Source: an uncultured Lachnospiraceae bacterium
Lineage (GTDB): Bacteria > Bacillota > Clostridia > Lachnospirales > Lachnospiraceae
Direction: 5' to 3'
Length of the DNA stretch: 64,000 nt
NCBI GenBank assembly: GCA_910578715.1
Contig: CAJTRL010000003.1
Coordinates: 73,156-137,155 of the forward strand
This document shows, piece by piece, positions 1 to 7,546 of this stretch (its first letter is position 1; the number at the start of each line of letters is the position of its first letter). Made by a program: the position numbers and the translations under genes. The notes under the pieces are model-generated. The model had not been told where the DNA came from and searched no databases. It saw only the letters and a list, made by a program, of their open reading frames with translations.

Positions 1-118
1 GCGATGCCCTGTTGGGGGCATCGGCACAAACGTCGCGGGGTGTTGGGAAATATTGAAATAAATGATGAAGAATTAAAAATAGCGGTAAGTAGAATGAAAG
101 CGCGGGACGGGAGATTTT
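1..118. other. Window edge without an assignable gene
   Basis: None of the three forward frames reads as a recognisable protein end. An inverted repeat (bases 2-9 with 16-23, loop of 6) is present but has no T-run after it, so I do not call it a terminator. A weak purine stretch at 106-114 could serve as the ribosome-binding site of the next gene. Confidence 0.4.
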
Positions 119-1291
119 ATGCTGACGATAATTCATGGCAAAGTAATAACGATGGCGGGGAAAGACTATGAAGACGGCTTTGTGAGCATTCAGGACGGAA
201 AGATTTCCGCTGTCGGCGATATGGCGGACTGCCCGGCACGAAAAGGAGACGACGGCGTTATCTGTGCGGAAGGAAACCTGGTTATGCCCGGCATCATCGA
301 AGCGCACTGTCATATGGGAATTACCGAGGAAAAGAAAGGGATGGAGGGGGACGACTGCAACGAAAATGTAGACCCCGTCACGCCTTATCTGCGCGCCATT
401 GATGCTATCAATCCGATGGACGCAGCCTTTGATGATGCGCTGCGCGCGGGCATTACTTCCGCGATGGTTGGGCCCGGAAGCTCCAACGTGGTGGGCGGCC
501 AGTTTGCCTTCATCAAAACCCACGGAAGATGTATCGACCAGATGATTGTGAAAGCGCCCGCCGCGATGAAAGTTGCCTTCGGAGAAAATCCGAAGGTAAA
601 TTTTTCCGGACAGAACGTGTCGCCGGCTACCCGCATGGCCATTGCGGCGATGCTGCGGGAAGAGCTGTTTAAGGCACGGGAATATCAGAGAAAACGGAAA
701 TCGGACAAAAATCAGGAAAAGGATTTCCGCTATGAATGCTGGCTTCCCGTGCTGGAAGGGCAGATTCCGTTAAAAGCCCATGTTCACCGGGCGGATGATA
801 TTTTAACCGCAATACGGATTGCGAAAGAGTTTCATCTGTCCATGACGCTGGACCATTGCAGTGAAGGACATTTAATTGCGGAAGAAATCAAAGAAAGCGG
901 ATTTCCGGCAATCGTCGGCCCGGATATGGCAAGCCGGAATAAAATAGAGGTGCAGAATATGGCCTTTAAGACCGTCGGCATCCTGAACAGGAAGGGCGTC
1001 TGCACGGCAGTTACGACCGACCACCCCGTTTCCATGATACAGTTTCTGCCAATCTGCGCGGGCCTGGCGGTCAAGTCGGGGCTGCCTTCCCAGGAAGGGC
1101 TCCGTTCCATCACGATTAACGCGGCAAGAATATGCGGCACTGCAGACCGGGTAGGAAGTCTGGAGCCCGGAAAAGACGGCGATGTAGTCATATTTGACGG
1201 CAATCCCCTGGAAGTATTTACCAGCGCATTATGTACGATAATAGAAGGAAAAATTGTATATCAGGATGAAAAATTTCAGGGTTTGTGTTAA
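119..1291 (+). CDS. Metal-dependent amidohydrolase, imidazolonepropionase-like
   Basis: A 390-residue cytoplasmic protein of the amidohydrolase superfamily, close in pattern to the COG1228 group. The metal-binding H-x-H lies at residues 63-65 (EAHCHMG). Further conserved parts are the GPGSSNVVGGQF stretch, a KAHVH motif, a LDHCSEGH motif and the C-terminal TTDHPV aspartate, so the metal site looks intact. These enzymes hydrolyse C-N bonds in cyclic amides or dipeptide-like compounds; the substrate cannot be read from sequence. The next gene starts 45 bases downstream on the same strand, so the two may be co-transcribed. The start follows a GGGAGA purine run. It is not hutI by context, since no histidine-degradation genes are nearby. 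Confidence 0.85.
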   Translation: MLTIIHGKVITMAGKDYEDGFVSIQDGKISAVGDMADCPARKGDDGVICAEGNLVMPGIIEAHCHMGITEEKKGMEGDDCNENVDPVTPYLRAIDAINPMDAAFDDALRAGITSAMVGPGSSNVVGGQFAFIKTHGRCIDQMIVKAPAAMKVAFGENPKVNFSGQNVSPATRMAIAAMLREELFKAREYQRKRKSDKNQEKDFRYECWLPVLEGQIPLKAHVHRADDILTAIRIAKEFHLSMTLDHCSEGHLIAEEIKESGFPAIVGPDMASRNKIEVQNMAFKTVGILNRKGVCTAVTTDHPVSMIQFLPICAGLAVKSGLPSQEGLRSITINAARICGTADRVGSLEPGKDGDVVIFDGNPLEVFTSALCTIIEGKIVYQDEKFQGLC

Positions 1292-1335
1292 ACTATGTAA
1301 TAAATCCAGAAGTTCATTACACAAGGAGAGCGCAT

Positions 1336-2925
1336 ATGAAAAAAAAGTATTTTTCCAGTATCGCGCCTGTATTGCTGTGCGCTGTTCTCCTGTCGGGATG
1401 TACGGAGACGGGAAATGCTCCGGCGTCCGGGGACGGGCAGCAGACACAGGAAGATGAGATTGTCAGCCTGGGACTGACGCCGGAATTTGATTATGAAGTG
1501 CCGTTAAACCTTCCGAACATTATCGTAGACCAGGTGGGTTATGCCGTTCACAGTAATAAAATCGCAGTATTTCGGGGAGAAACGCTGCCCGATACATACG
1601 AACTGATAGATGTGGAAACGGGAAAAGTCGTTTATACGGGTTCCATCAAGGAAAAAGGATATAATGAAACGACCGGTGAACAAATCAGCTATGGCGACTT
1701 TACGGATTATAAGACGGAGGGGAGTTATTATCTTCAGGCGGAGATGATAGGACAGTCCTATGTTTTTGTCATTTCGGAAGACCCTTATGGCATTCTTTTT
1801 GATTCGGCTTTGAAACAGTATTATTACAGCCGCTGCGGCCTGACTCTTTCGACGGAGCTTGCGGGCGATGCGGCGCACAATGCCTGTCATACCAAAACGG
1901 CGGAACTCAAGGAAGATACCTCGGTACAGCTGGATGTATCGGGGGGATGGCATATTGACGAAAACGGAACGCGGAAGGTGACGGACGGGTGCCGGTCGGT
2001 AAATAATCTGCTGCTTTCCTATGAATTGTACGGGGATATTTTTACGGATGATACGGGAATCCCGGAAAGCGGGAACGGCATCCCGGATTTGATGGATGAG
2101 GTGAAATACGAGGCGGACTGGCTTCTGAAAATGCAGGATGCCACCAGCGGCGCGGTTTATTCATCGGTCAGCGCGATAGAGGATTCCGACACGTCATACC
2201 GGCTGTATGTGGAAGCGGTAACGATGGACGCGACCATTCAGTTTGCGGCAACGATGGCAAAGTTCAGCTATCTGTATCAGACTTATGACAGGGAATTTGC
2301 GACAATATGTCTGAAAGCGGCCGACAGGGCTTACCGTTATGCGGGACAGTATCTGGATGATGTTTCGCCGGAAGAATATTTTCATGCAGCGGCGGAGCTG
2401 TACCGGGCGACAGGCGCTTTCCAGTACAGGGAAACCGTGCACCGGTATCTGAACGGAGAGGCCGGGCTGAATCTGGATAACGATTATGTTTTCTGGGGAA
2501 GCGTCGTATATCTTTCTACCAAACAACAGGTGGACGTAAATTTGTGCGAAACGTTGATTACCAGACTGCTGGCGGATGTGGAGCAGATTTCTTATGACTC
2601 CAAGAAATCCAAATATCTGACGGAGGGAAATAAGGAGCAGGACAACAACTGTGAACTGCTTCGGAAGATGGTAAGGCTTGCCGTGGTAGACCACATTATT
2701 ACGAACCATGAATATATGATGGTGCTGGAAAACCATCTGCATTATTTCCTGGGAAGAAATGCGGCCTGTATCAGTTATCTTGATAATGCGGGGAGCAGAA
2801 ATTATATGTCGGTCGATGCGCGGATGGGAATCATGAAACAGATTGACCACGATGCGGAACTCATCGTTCTGCTGAGCGCGGTTCAGGATAACTTACGCAC
2901 TGTGGAAGAAAGCAATACGGAATAG
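1336..2925 (+). CDS. Secreted GH9-fold lipoprotein with lost catalytic motifs
   Basis: A 529-residue lipoprotein: basic start, hydrophobic core and lipobox LLSGC near residue 21. An N-terminal immunoglobulin-like CelD domain (about residues 50-150, with VDQVGY) precedes an (alpha/alpha)6 glycoside hydrolase family 9 region, recognisable from the SGGWH stretch, the TMDATIQFAATMAKFS helix and YFLGRN near the end. In active GH9 enzymes SGGWH is followed by DAGD and the last helix carries the acid Glu in an NEVAID motif. Here these read SGGWHIDENG and MGIMKQIDHD, and the NPHHR segment is also gone. The fold is clear; activity is doubtful. I chose the ATG at 1336, preceded by AAGGAG and giving a proper signal peptide, over an upstream in-frame start. 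Confidence 0.75.
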   Translation: MKKKYFSSIAPVLLCAVLLSGCTETGNAPASGDGQQTQEDEIVSLGLTPEFDYEVPLNLPNIIVDQVGYAVHSNKIAVFRGETLPDTYELIDVETGKVVYTGSIKEKGYNETTGEQISYGDFTDYKTEGSYYLQAEMIGQSYVFVISEDPYGILFDSALKQYYYSRCGLTLSTELAGDAAHNACHTKTAELKEDTSVQLDVSGGWHIDENGTRKVTDGCRSVNNLLLSYELYGDIFTDDTGIPESGNGIPDLMDEVKYEADWLLKMQDATSGAVYSSVSAIEDSDTSYRLYVEAVTMDATIQFAATMAKFSYLYQTYDREFATICLKAADRAYRYAGQYLDDVSPEEYFHAAAELYRATGAFQYRETVHRYLNGEAGLNLDNDYVFWGSVVYLSTKQQVDVNLCETLITRLLADVEQISYDSKKSKYLTEGNKEQDNNCELLRKMVRLAVVDHIITNHEYMMVLENHLHYFLGRNAACISYLDNAGSRNYMSVDARMGIMKQIDHDAELIVLLSAVQDNLRTVEESNTE

Positions 2926-2948
2926 AAGAACAACTGCATCCATAATAA

Positions 2949-2982
2949 GAGCTGGTCAATATCAGACCAGCTCCTTGTTTTT
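2949..2982. terminator. Hairpin terminator shared by convergent genes
   Basis: A 9-bp perfect stem (GAGCTGGTC / GACCAGCTC, 2949-2957 with 2965-2973, loop of 7) is followed by CTTGTTTTT on the + strand. It ends the GH9-like gene. The 3' arm holds the last codons of plsC on the other strand, so the two transcripts overlap here. Confidence 0.75.
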
Positions 2983-3696
2983 AAAATATGTCTCTTTGAT
3001 AATTTCCTGAACTTTCGCGCCGATTTTCTTTTTTTCCTCCCGCGTCATTTCATTCATATAGACAGGTTTTCCATATTCGAGAACGACGTGTGCTTTTTTG
3101 ATTTTCGGAAGATGGTCTTCAAAAATAGCGGCCGCGTTATTGATGCTCATGGGAATAATCGGACAGCCTGTTTTCTCCGCAATTTTGAAACTTCCCTCGT
3201 GGAACGGAAGGAAAGTGTCGTTGACTTTGTTTCTCGTGCCTTCCGGGAAAATACAGATGGAAATGCCTTCGTTTATCTTTTCGATTCCTGAAAGAATGGT
3301 CTTCATGCCCTGTTTGATATCTTTTCTGTCAAGGAACAGACAATGCAGATATTTCATCCAGTCTTTCAGCAGCGGATAGCGGAGCATTTCTTTCTTGGCA
3401 ATATATCCGGTGGGCCTCGGAACCCGGATATAAGTCATGAGAATATCGAAATAACTCCGATGGTTGCCGATATAGAGAACCGGCCGGTCTTTCGGTACGT
3501 TTTCCTCTCCGATGACGGTAATTGTGACGCCGGTTATCCACAGACAGCCGCGGAACGCCCATTTGACAATGGCAAGGGAACTGCGGTTCTTTAAATCCAT
3601 ATTGAATTTACCAATAATGTATTCGGCGATTAAGAGCGGAATACTGCAGACCAGAAACAGAATAACAAAAAGAACAAGCGCGATAAATCGAATCAT
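2962..3696 (-). CDS. plsC: 1-acyl-sn-glycerol-3-phosphate acyltransferase
   Basis: A 244-residue membrane enzyme that adds the second acyl chain to lysophosphatidic acid in phospholipid synthesis. The catalytic block I motif NHRSYFD (H79, D84) and the substrate-binding block FPEGTRN (near residue 150) are both intact. Residues 1-25 form a hydrophobic membrane segment, and length is normal for PlsC. It is a single gene, convergent with the GH9-like gene, with its own promoter about 80 bases upstream. Confidence 0.93.
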   Translation of the reverse strand: MIRFIALVLFVILFLVCSIPLLIAEYIIGKFNMDLKNRSSLAIVKWAFRGCLWITGVTITVIGEENVPKDRPVLYIGNHRSYFDILMTYIRVPRPTGYIAKKEMLRYPLLKDWMKYLHCLFLDRKDIKQGMKTILSGIEKINEGISICIFPEGTRNKVNDTFLPFHEGSFKIAEKTGCPIIPMSINNAAAIFEDHLPKIKKAHVVLEYGKPVYMNEMTREEKKKIGAKVQEIIKETYFKNKELV

Positions 3697-3774
3697 AGTG
3701 TCAGCAGACCTTTCTATATATTACATTTGTATACAGAATGACTATCAGTGCACTCTGCAATGTGTTTTCACAAT

Positions 3775-3803
3775 ATTATATAGGATTATCCTTTTTTAAT
3801 CAA
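3775..3803 (-). promoter_or_regulatory. Sigma-A promoter of plsC
   Basis: On the minus strand TTGATT (3803-3798), a 17-base spacer and a perfect TATAAT (3780-3775) give a near-consensus housekeeping promoter about 80 bases before the plsC start. Confidence 0.75.
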
Positions 3804-3889
3804 TAGGAATAGACTTTCCGGTTCCCTAATAAATTATTAATAACAACGCCATATCGTCACAGACTGGCATGGAAAGGAAAAGAAACAGA

Positions 3890-4309
3890 ATGAAGGAATT
3901 GGAAAAAAGGCTGCTTAGCGCGCTGCTCGTATGCCTGCTCTGCGTCTGCGTCATCGCCTGTGGAGCCAGACAGGACCCGATGGAAAAAATCAAAGACCTG
4001 GAGTTTACCGTGATTGCGGAGGATAAACTGCCCGATGAACTGCTTGCCACAATTGAGGAAAAGAAGGCTTCCCCTTTTAAAATCACTTTTCAGGACCAGG
4101 GATTTCTTTATATCTGCGTCGGCTACGGAGAACAGGAAACTGCCGGGTACAGCATTGCGGTCAACGCCCTTTATGAAACGGGAAACGCGGTTTATATTGA
4201 TACGAATCTGATAGGGCCCGGCCCCGAAGAAAAAGGAAAACTCACGCCTACATATCCCTATGTTGTTGTGAAAACAGAAAACGTGAATAAATCGGTAGTG
4301 TTTGACTGA
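3890..4309 (+). CDS. PrcB-like lipoprotein
   Basis: A 139-residue small lipoprotein with a short signal peptide and a CxxCG-type lipobox (CVIACG). The mature part has alternating beta strands (LEFTVIAEDKLP, PFKITFQDQGFLYICVGYGE, YPYVVVKTEN) resembling the PrcB C-terminal domain found in protease-complex and spore or surface proteins of Clostridia. I chose ATG 3890 over ATG 3869 because GGAAAGG sits upstream of the former and the signal peptide then begins with a basic stretch. Function is unknown; the domain label is by pattern only. Confidence 0.6.
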   Translation: MKELEKRLLSALLVCLLCVCVIACGARQDPMEKIKDLEFTVIAEDKLPDELLATIEEKKASPFKITFQDQGFLYICVGYGEQETAGYSIAVNALYETGNAVYIDTNLIGPGPEEKGKLTPTYPYVVVKTENVNKSVVFD

Positions 4310-4331
4310 AATTTGTGATATGTGATAGACT
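4302..4331 (+). promoter_or_regulatory. Possible promoter of the pyr genes
   Basis: TTGACT (4302-4307), an 18-base spacer and TAGACT (4326-4331) lie before pyrC and overlap the end of the lipoprotein gene. The -10 is weak. I saw no PyrR-type attenuator in the 60-base leader. Confidence 0.35.
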
Positions 4332-4391
4332 GATAAAAAGACCGGAACAGGCGGACATAAAAGCCGAGGCCGGAAAGGAGAATACCGGAAG

Positions 4392-5696
4392 ATGATTCAT
4401 ATTACGGACGGATATGTAATAGACCCGAAAACGAACTTTCAGGGGTATCGGGATATTCTGATAAAGGACGGTAAGATAGCGGCGGTGGCGGAGCGGGGAA
4501 CGCCGCTTGCGGCGTTATTACAGCGCGCCGGGGAAACGGAGGCGGTGGAGCACATCGACGCGGCTGGAAAGATTATCGCGCCGGGGCTCGTGGACGTTCA
4601 TGTGCATTTCAGGGACCCCGGTTTTACCCATAAGGAAGATATTGAAAGCGGCGCGGCGGCGGCGGCAAAGGGCGGTTTTACTTCCGTCGTGCTGATGGCG
4701 AACACGAAACCGCCCGTGGATAATGAAGAAACGCTGGCCTATGTTCTGGGGAAGGGCAGGGAGACCGGGCTTCACATCTATACCTGTGCCAATGTGACCG
4801 TCGGGATGAAAGGGCGGGAAATCGTGGATATGGAAATGCTGAGCCAGGCGGGGGCGGCGGGTTTTACGGACGACGGCGTTCCGATTCTGGACGAAACGCT
4901 GCTGCGGGAAGCGCTCCGGCGGGCGGCGAAGCTGCATAAGCCCGTCAGTCTGCATGAAGAGAACCCTTCCCGTATTGCCAACAACGGCATTCATGCCGGC
5001 GAAGCGGCGGCTTATTACGGAATCGGCGGTTCCCCGAGAGAAGCGGAAATCTGCATGGTGGAACGGGATATTCGGATTGCGCTGGAGGAGGAAGCGGATT
5101 TATCGATTCAGCATATCAGCACGAAAGAGGCGGTGGAACTTGTCCGTCAGGCGAAAAAAAAGAGCGCGCATATCTGGGCTGAAGCGACGCCTCATCATTT
5201 TACCCTGACGGAAAAAGCGGCGATTGTGCACGGCACGCTGGCCAAGATGAATCCGCCGCTTCGGGAAGAATCGGACCGGATGGCGATTATCGAGGGATTA
5301 CGGGATGGGACAATCGACATGATTGCCACCGACCATGCGCCTCACAGCGCGGAAGAAAAAGCAAAGCCCATTACCGAGGCGCCAAGCGGAATCATCGGGC
5401 TGGAAACGGCTTTATCCCTGGGCATCCGGGAACTGGTCGCTCCGGGCTATCTTACCCTGATGGAACTGCTCGGTAAAATGAGCTGTGCCCCCGCTGTCCT
5501 GTATGGTCTGGACGCCGGGTATCTGGCGGAAAAAGGTCCGGCGGATTTGGTGATTTTCGATAAAGACGCGGTCTGGAGGGTGGAAAAGGACGGTTTTGCG
5601 TCAAAGGCGGCCAATTCTCCTTTCATCGGGGAAGAAATGCCGGGCGTCGTCGTATATACGATATGCAGCGGAAAGATAAAGTACCATGCGGAGTGA
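4392..5696 (+). CDS. pyrC: Dihydroorotase
   Basis: A 434-residue cytoplasmic zinc enzyme that cyclises carbamoyl-aspartate to dihydroorotate in pyrimidine synthesis. Zinc ligands are visible as DVHVHFRDPG (H70, H72) and the substrate/metal site as ATDHAPHS; the LHEEN and QHIS histidines are present. Length and motifs fit the class I bacterial type. The start has a good site (AAAGGAG) 9 bases upstream. It is followed by pyrK and pyrD, so three successive steps or subunits of the pathway are grouped; the other pyr genes are not in the window. Confidence 0.95.
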   Translation: MIHITDGYVIDPKTNFQGYRDILIKDGKIAAVAERGTPLAALLQRAGETEAVEHIDAAGKIIAPGLVDVHVHFRDPGFTHKEDIESGAAAAAKGGFTSVVLMANTKPPVDNEETLAYVLGKGRETGLHIYTCANVTVGMKGREIVDMEMLSQAGAAGFTDDGVPILDETLLREALRRAAKLHKPVSLHEENPSRIANNGIHAGEAAAYYGIGGSPREAEICMVERDIRIALEEEADLSIQHISTKEAVELVRQAKKKSAHIWAEATPHHFTLTEKAAIVHGTLAKMNPPLREESDRMAIIEGLRDGTIDMIATDHAPHSAEEKAKPITEAPSGIIGLETALSLGIRELVAPGYLTLMELLGKMSCAPAVLYGLDAGYLAEKGPADLVIFDKDAVWRVEKDGFASKAANSPFIGEEMPGVVVYTICSGKIKYHAE

Positions 5697-5774
5697 AAGT
5701 GCGCCTCCGCCAGAGACCGATGCTCTGTCAGGGTGGAGGCTGAGCTTTCAGAAAAAAGAAGGGCGGGAAAAAGA

Positions 5775-6551
5775 ATGTCACAGAAGAAAAAAACGATAAC
5801 GAAGGTTTGGCAGCAGACGGAAATTGCGCCGCAGATTTTTGATTTATGGCTGGAGACGGAACTGGCCCAGGATGCACGGCCCGGGCAGTTTGTGGGGCTT
5901 TATCCGAAAAGCGGGGCAGAGCTTCTGCCAAGACCAGTCAGTATCTGCGAGGCGGATAAAACGAATAACAGACTGCGTCTCGTGTACCGTATCGCCGGAA
6001 AGGGGACGAAAGAATTTTCACACTTAAAGGCGGGCGGCAAAATTGCCGTGCTCGGCGTTCTCGGTAACGGTTTTCCGCTGGGGAAGGCGGAAGGAAAGAA
6101 AGTCTTCCTGATGGGCGGCGGAATCGGCATTCCGCCGATGCTGCAGTTGGCAAAGGAGCTTTCAGCGGAAAAACAAATTATCCTCGGCTACCGGAACCGG
6201 GATTTGTTCCTGGCGGAGGAACTGGGAAGGTACGGAACAGTATATACAGCGACGGAAGACGGAAGCGTCGGATGCCGTGGCAATGTGATGGATGCCATTC
6301 GTGAAAACGGCCTGAATGCGGAAATCATCATGGCCTGCGGCCCGATGCCGATGCTGCGGGCAGTCAAAAAGTACGCGGAAGAAAACGGAATAGAGGCATA
6401 TCTGTCACTGGAAGAGCGGATGGCCTGCGGTGTGGGTGCATGCTTGGGCTGCGTCTGCAAAACCAAAGAGGTGGACCGGCATTCCCATGTGCACAATGCG
6501 CGCATTTGTACGGACGGTCCGGTATTTGAAGCAAAAGAGGTGGATATCTGA
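5775..6551 (+). CDS. pyrK: Dihydroorotate dehydrogenase B electron-transfer subunit
   Basis: A 258-residue FAD and [2Fe-2S] protein that carries electrons from dihydroorotate dehydrogenase to NAD. An N-terminal ferredoxin-reductase-like FAD domain (PRPVSICE) is followed by the nucleotide-binding region (MGGGIGIPPML, CGPMPML). The C-terminal cysteine cluster CGVGACLGCVC plus a late Cys binds the iron-sulfur centre. I prefer ATG 5775 (after GGGCGGGAAA) to a GTG at 5733. The stop TGA overlaps the pyrD start by one base, so the two subunits are translationally coupled. Confidence 0.94.
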   Translation: MSQKKKTITKVWQQTEIAPQIFDLWLETELAQDARPGQFVGLYPKSGAELLPRPVSICEADKTNNRLRLVYRIAGKGTKEFSHLKAGGKIAVLGVLGNGFPLGKAEGKKVFLMGGGIGIPPMLQLAKELSAEKQIILGYRNRDLFLAEELGRYGTVYTATEDGSVGCRGNVMDAIRENGLNAEIIMACGPMPMLRAVKKYAEENGIEAYLSLEERMACGVGACLGCVCKTKEVDRHSHVHNARICTDGPVFEAKEVDI

Positions 6552-7456
6552 TGAATACGAAAGTGACAATCGCGGGAGTAACTTTTCAAAATCCGGTCAT
6601 GACGGCATCGGGAACCTTCGGTTCCGGCATGGAATACGGCGAGTTTGTAGATTTGAACAGACTGGGGGCGGTCGTGACCAAAGGCGTCGCAAACGTGCCC
6701 TGGCCGGGCAATCCGACGCCGAGAGTGGCGGAAGTCTACGGAGGGATGTTAAATGCCATCGGTCTGCAGAATCCGGGCATCGATGTACTGATAGAACGGG
6801 ATATTCCGTTTTTAAAACAGTATGATACGAAAATCATCGTCAATATCTGCGGAAAGACCGTGGAGGATTATCTGGAAGTGGTGGAACGGCTTGGGGACGA
6901 GCCTGTTGATATGCTGGAAATCAACGTGTCCTGTCCGAATGTTAAGGAAGGCGCAATCGCTTTCGGACAGAAGGCGGATGCCCTGTATAACATTACTTCC
7001 CAAATCAAAAAAAAGGCGAAACAGCCCGTTATTATGAAGCTGAGCCCCAATGTGACGGATATTGCGGAGATGGCAAAGGCCGCGGAAGCAGCGGGCGCGG
7101 ACGCACTTTCCATGATTAATACGATTACGGGGATGAAAATTGATGTTTACCGGAAAAAGTTTGTGCTCGCCAATAAAACGGGAGGGCTCTCCGGCCCGGC
7201 CATCAAACCCGTAGCCGTCCGGATGGTATATCAGGCGGCGCATGCCGTGAAGATTCCGATTATCGGAATGGGAGGCATTGCGACGGCGGAGGACGCTGTG
7301 GAATTTCTGTTAGCCGGAGCGACGGCGGTGGCGGTCGGCGCCATGAATTTTGTGAATCCCTATGCGACGGTGGAGGTTGTGGAAGGAATCGAAAAATATA
7401 TGGTGCAGACCGGAGTGGAAGATGTGAATGCGCTTATCGGCGCAGTCGTGGAATGA
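6551..7456 (+). CDS. pyrD: Dihydroorotate dehydrogenase, class 1B catalytic subunit
   Basis: A 301-residue FMN enzyme oxidising dihydroorotate to orotate, partner of PyrK in a heterotetramer. Diagnostic motifs are the N-terminal MTASGTFGSGMEY, the active-site NVSCPN with the catalytic cysteine typical of class 1B, and the FMN phosphate site IGMGGI followed by AGATAVAVG. The pyrK neighbour confirms the NAD-dependent subtype. No terminator follows, so transcripts may run towards the SPOCS gene. Confidence 0.95.
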   Translation: MNTKVTIAGVTFQNPVMTASGTFGSGMEYGEFVDLNRLGAVVTKGVANVPWPGNPTPRVAEVYGGMLNAIGLQNPGIDVLIERDIPFLKQYDTKIIVNICGKTVEDYLEVVERLGDEPVDMLEINVSCPNVKEGAIAFGQKADALYNITSQIKKKAKQPVIMKLSPNVTDIAEMAKAAEAAGADALSMINTITGMKIDVYRKKFVLANKTGGLSGPAIKPVAVRMVYQAAHAVKIPIIGMGGIATAEDAVEFLLAGATAVAVGAMNFVNPYATVEVVEGIEKYMVQTGVEDVNALIGAVVE

Positions 7457-7488
7457 AGATTCTGGCTTTGAATAAGGAGCATTAATTG

Positions 7489-7517
7489 TCATAACAAGCC
7501 TTCATGCGGCATACAAT
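7489..7517 (+). promoter_or_regulatory. Sigma-E-type sporulation promoter of the SPOCS gene
   Basis: TCATAAC (7489-7495), 14 bases and CATACAAT (7510-7517) match the known mother-cell sigma-E pattern. The same two boxes with the same spacing occur before spoIIID at 61456-61484. The -10 also fits the sigma-K form CATA-N3-TA. The expected start is near 7524, about 10 bases before the ribosome-binding site. Confidence 0.65.
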
Positions 7518-7539
7518 ACAATAAGTAACCGCATGGAGG
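7503..7539 (+). promoter_or_regulatory. Inverted repeat abutting the SPOCS ribosome-binding site
   Basis: CATGCGG (7503-7509) and CCGCATG (7529-7535) are perfect complements separated by 19 bases. The 3' arm shares a base with the GGAGG Shine-Dalgarno (7535-7539). The 5' arm lies between the promoter boxes and would exist only in RNA started upstream. Confidence 0.5.
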
Positions 7540-7546
7540 TATTTTT

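Noticed and set aside
2..23. Terminator at the window edge
   Set aside because: A stem is present but no T-run follows and the upstream gene is not visible.
119..1291. Assigning the amidohydrolase as imidazolonepropionase (hutI)
   Set aside because: No histidine-degradation neighbours; many relatives of this group act on other substrates.
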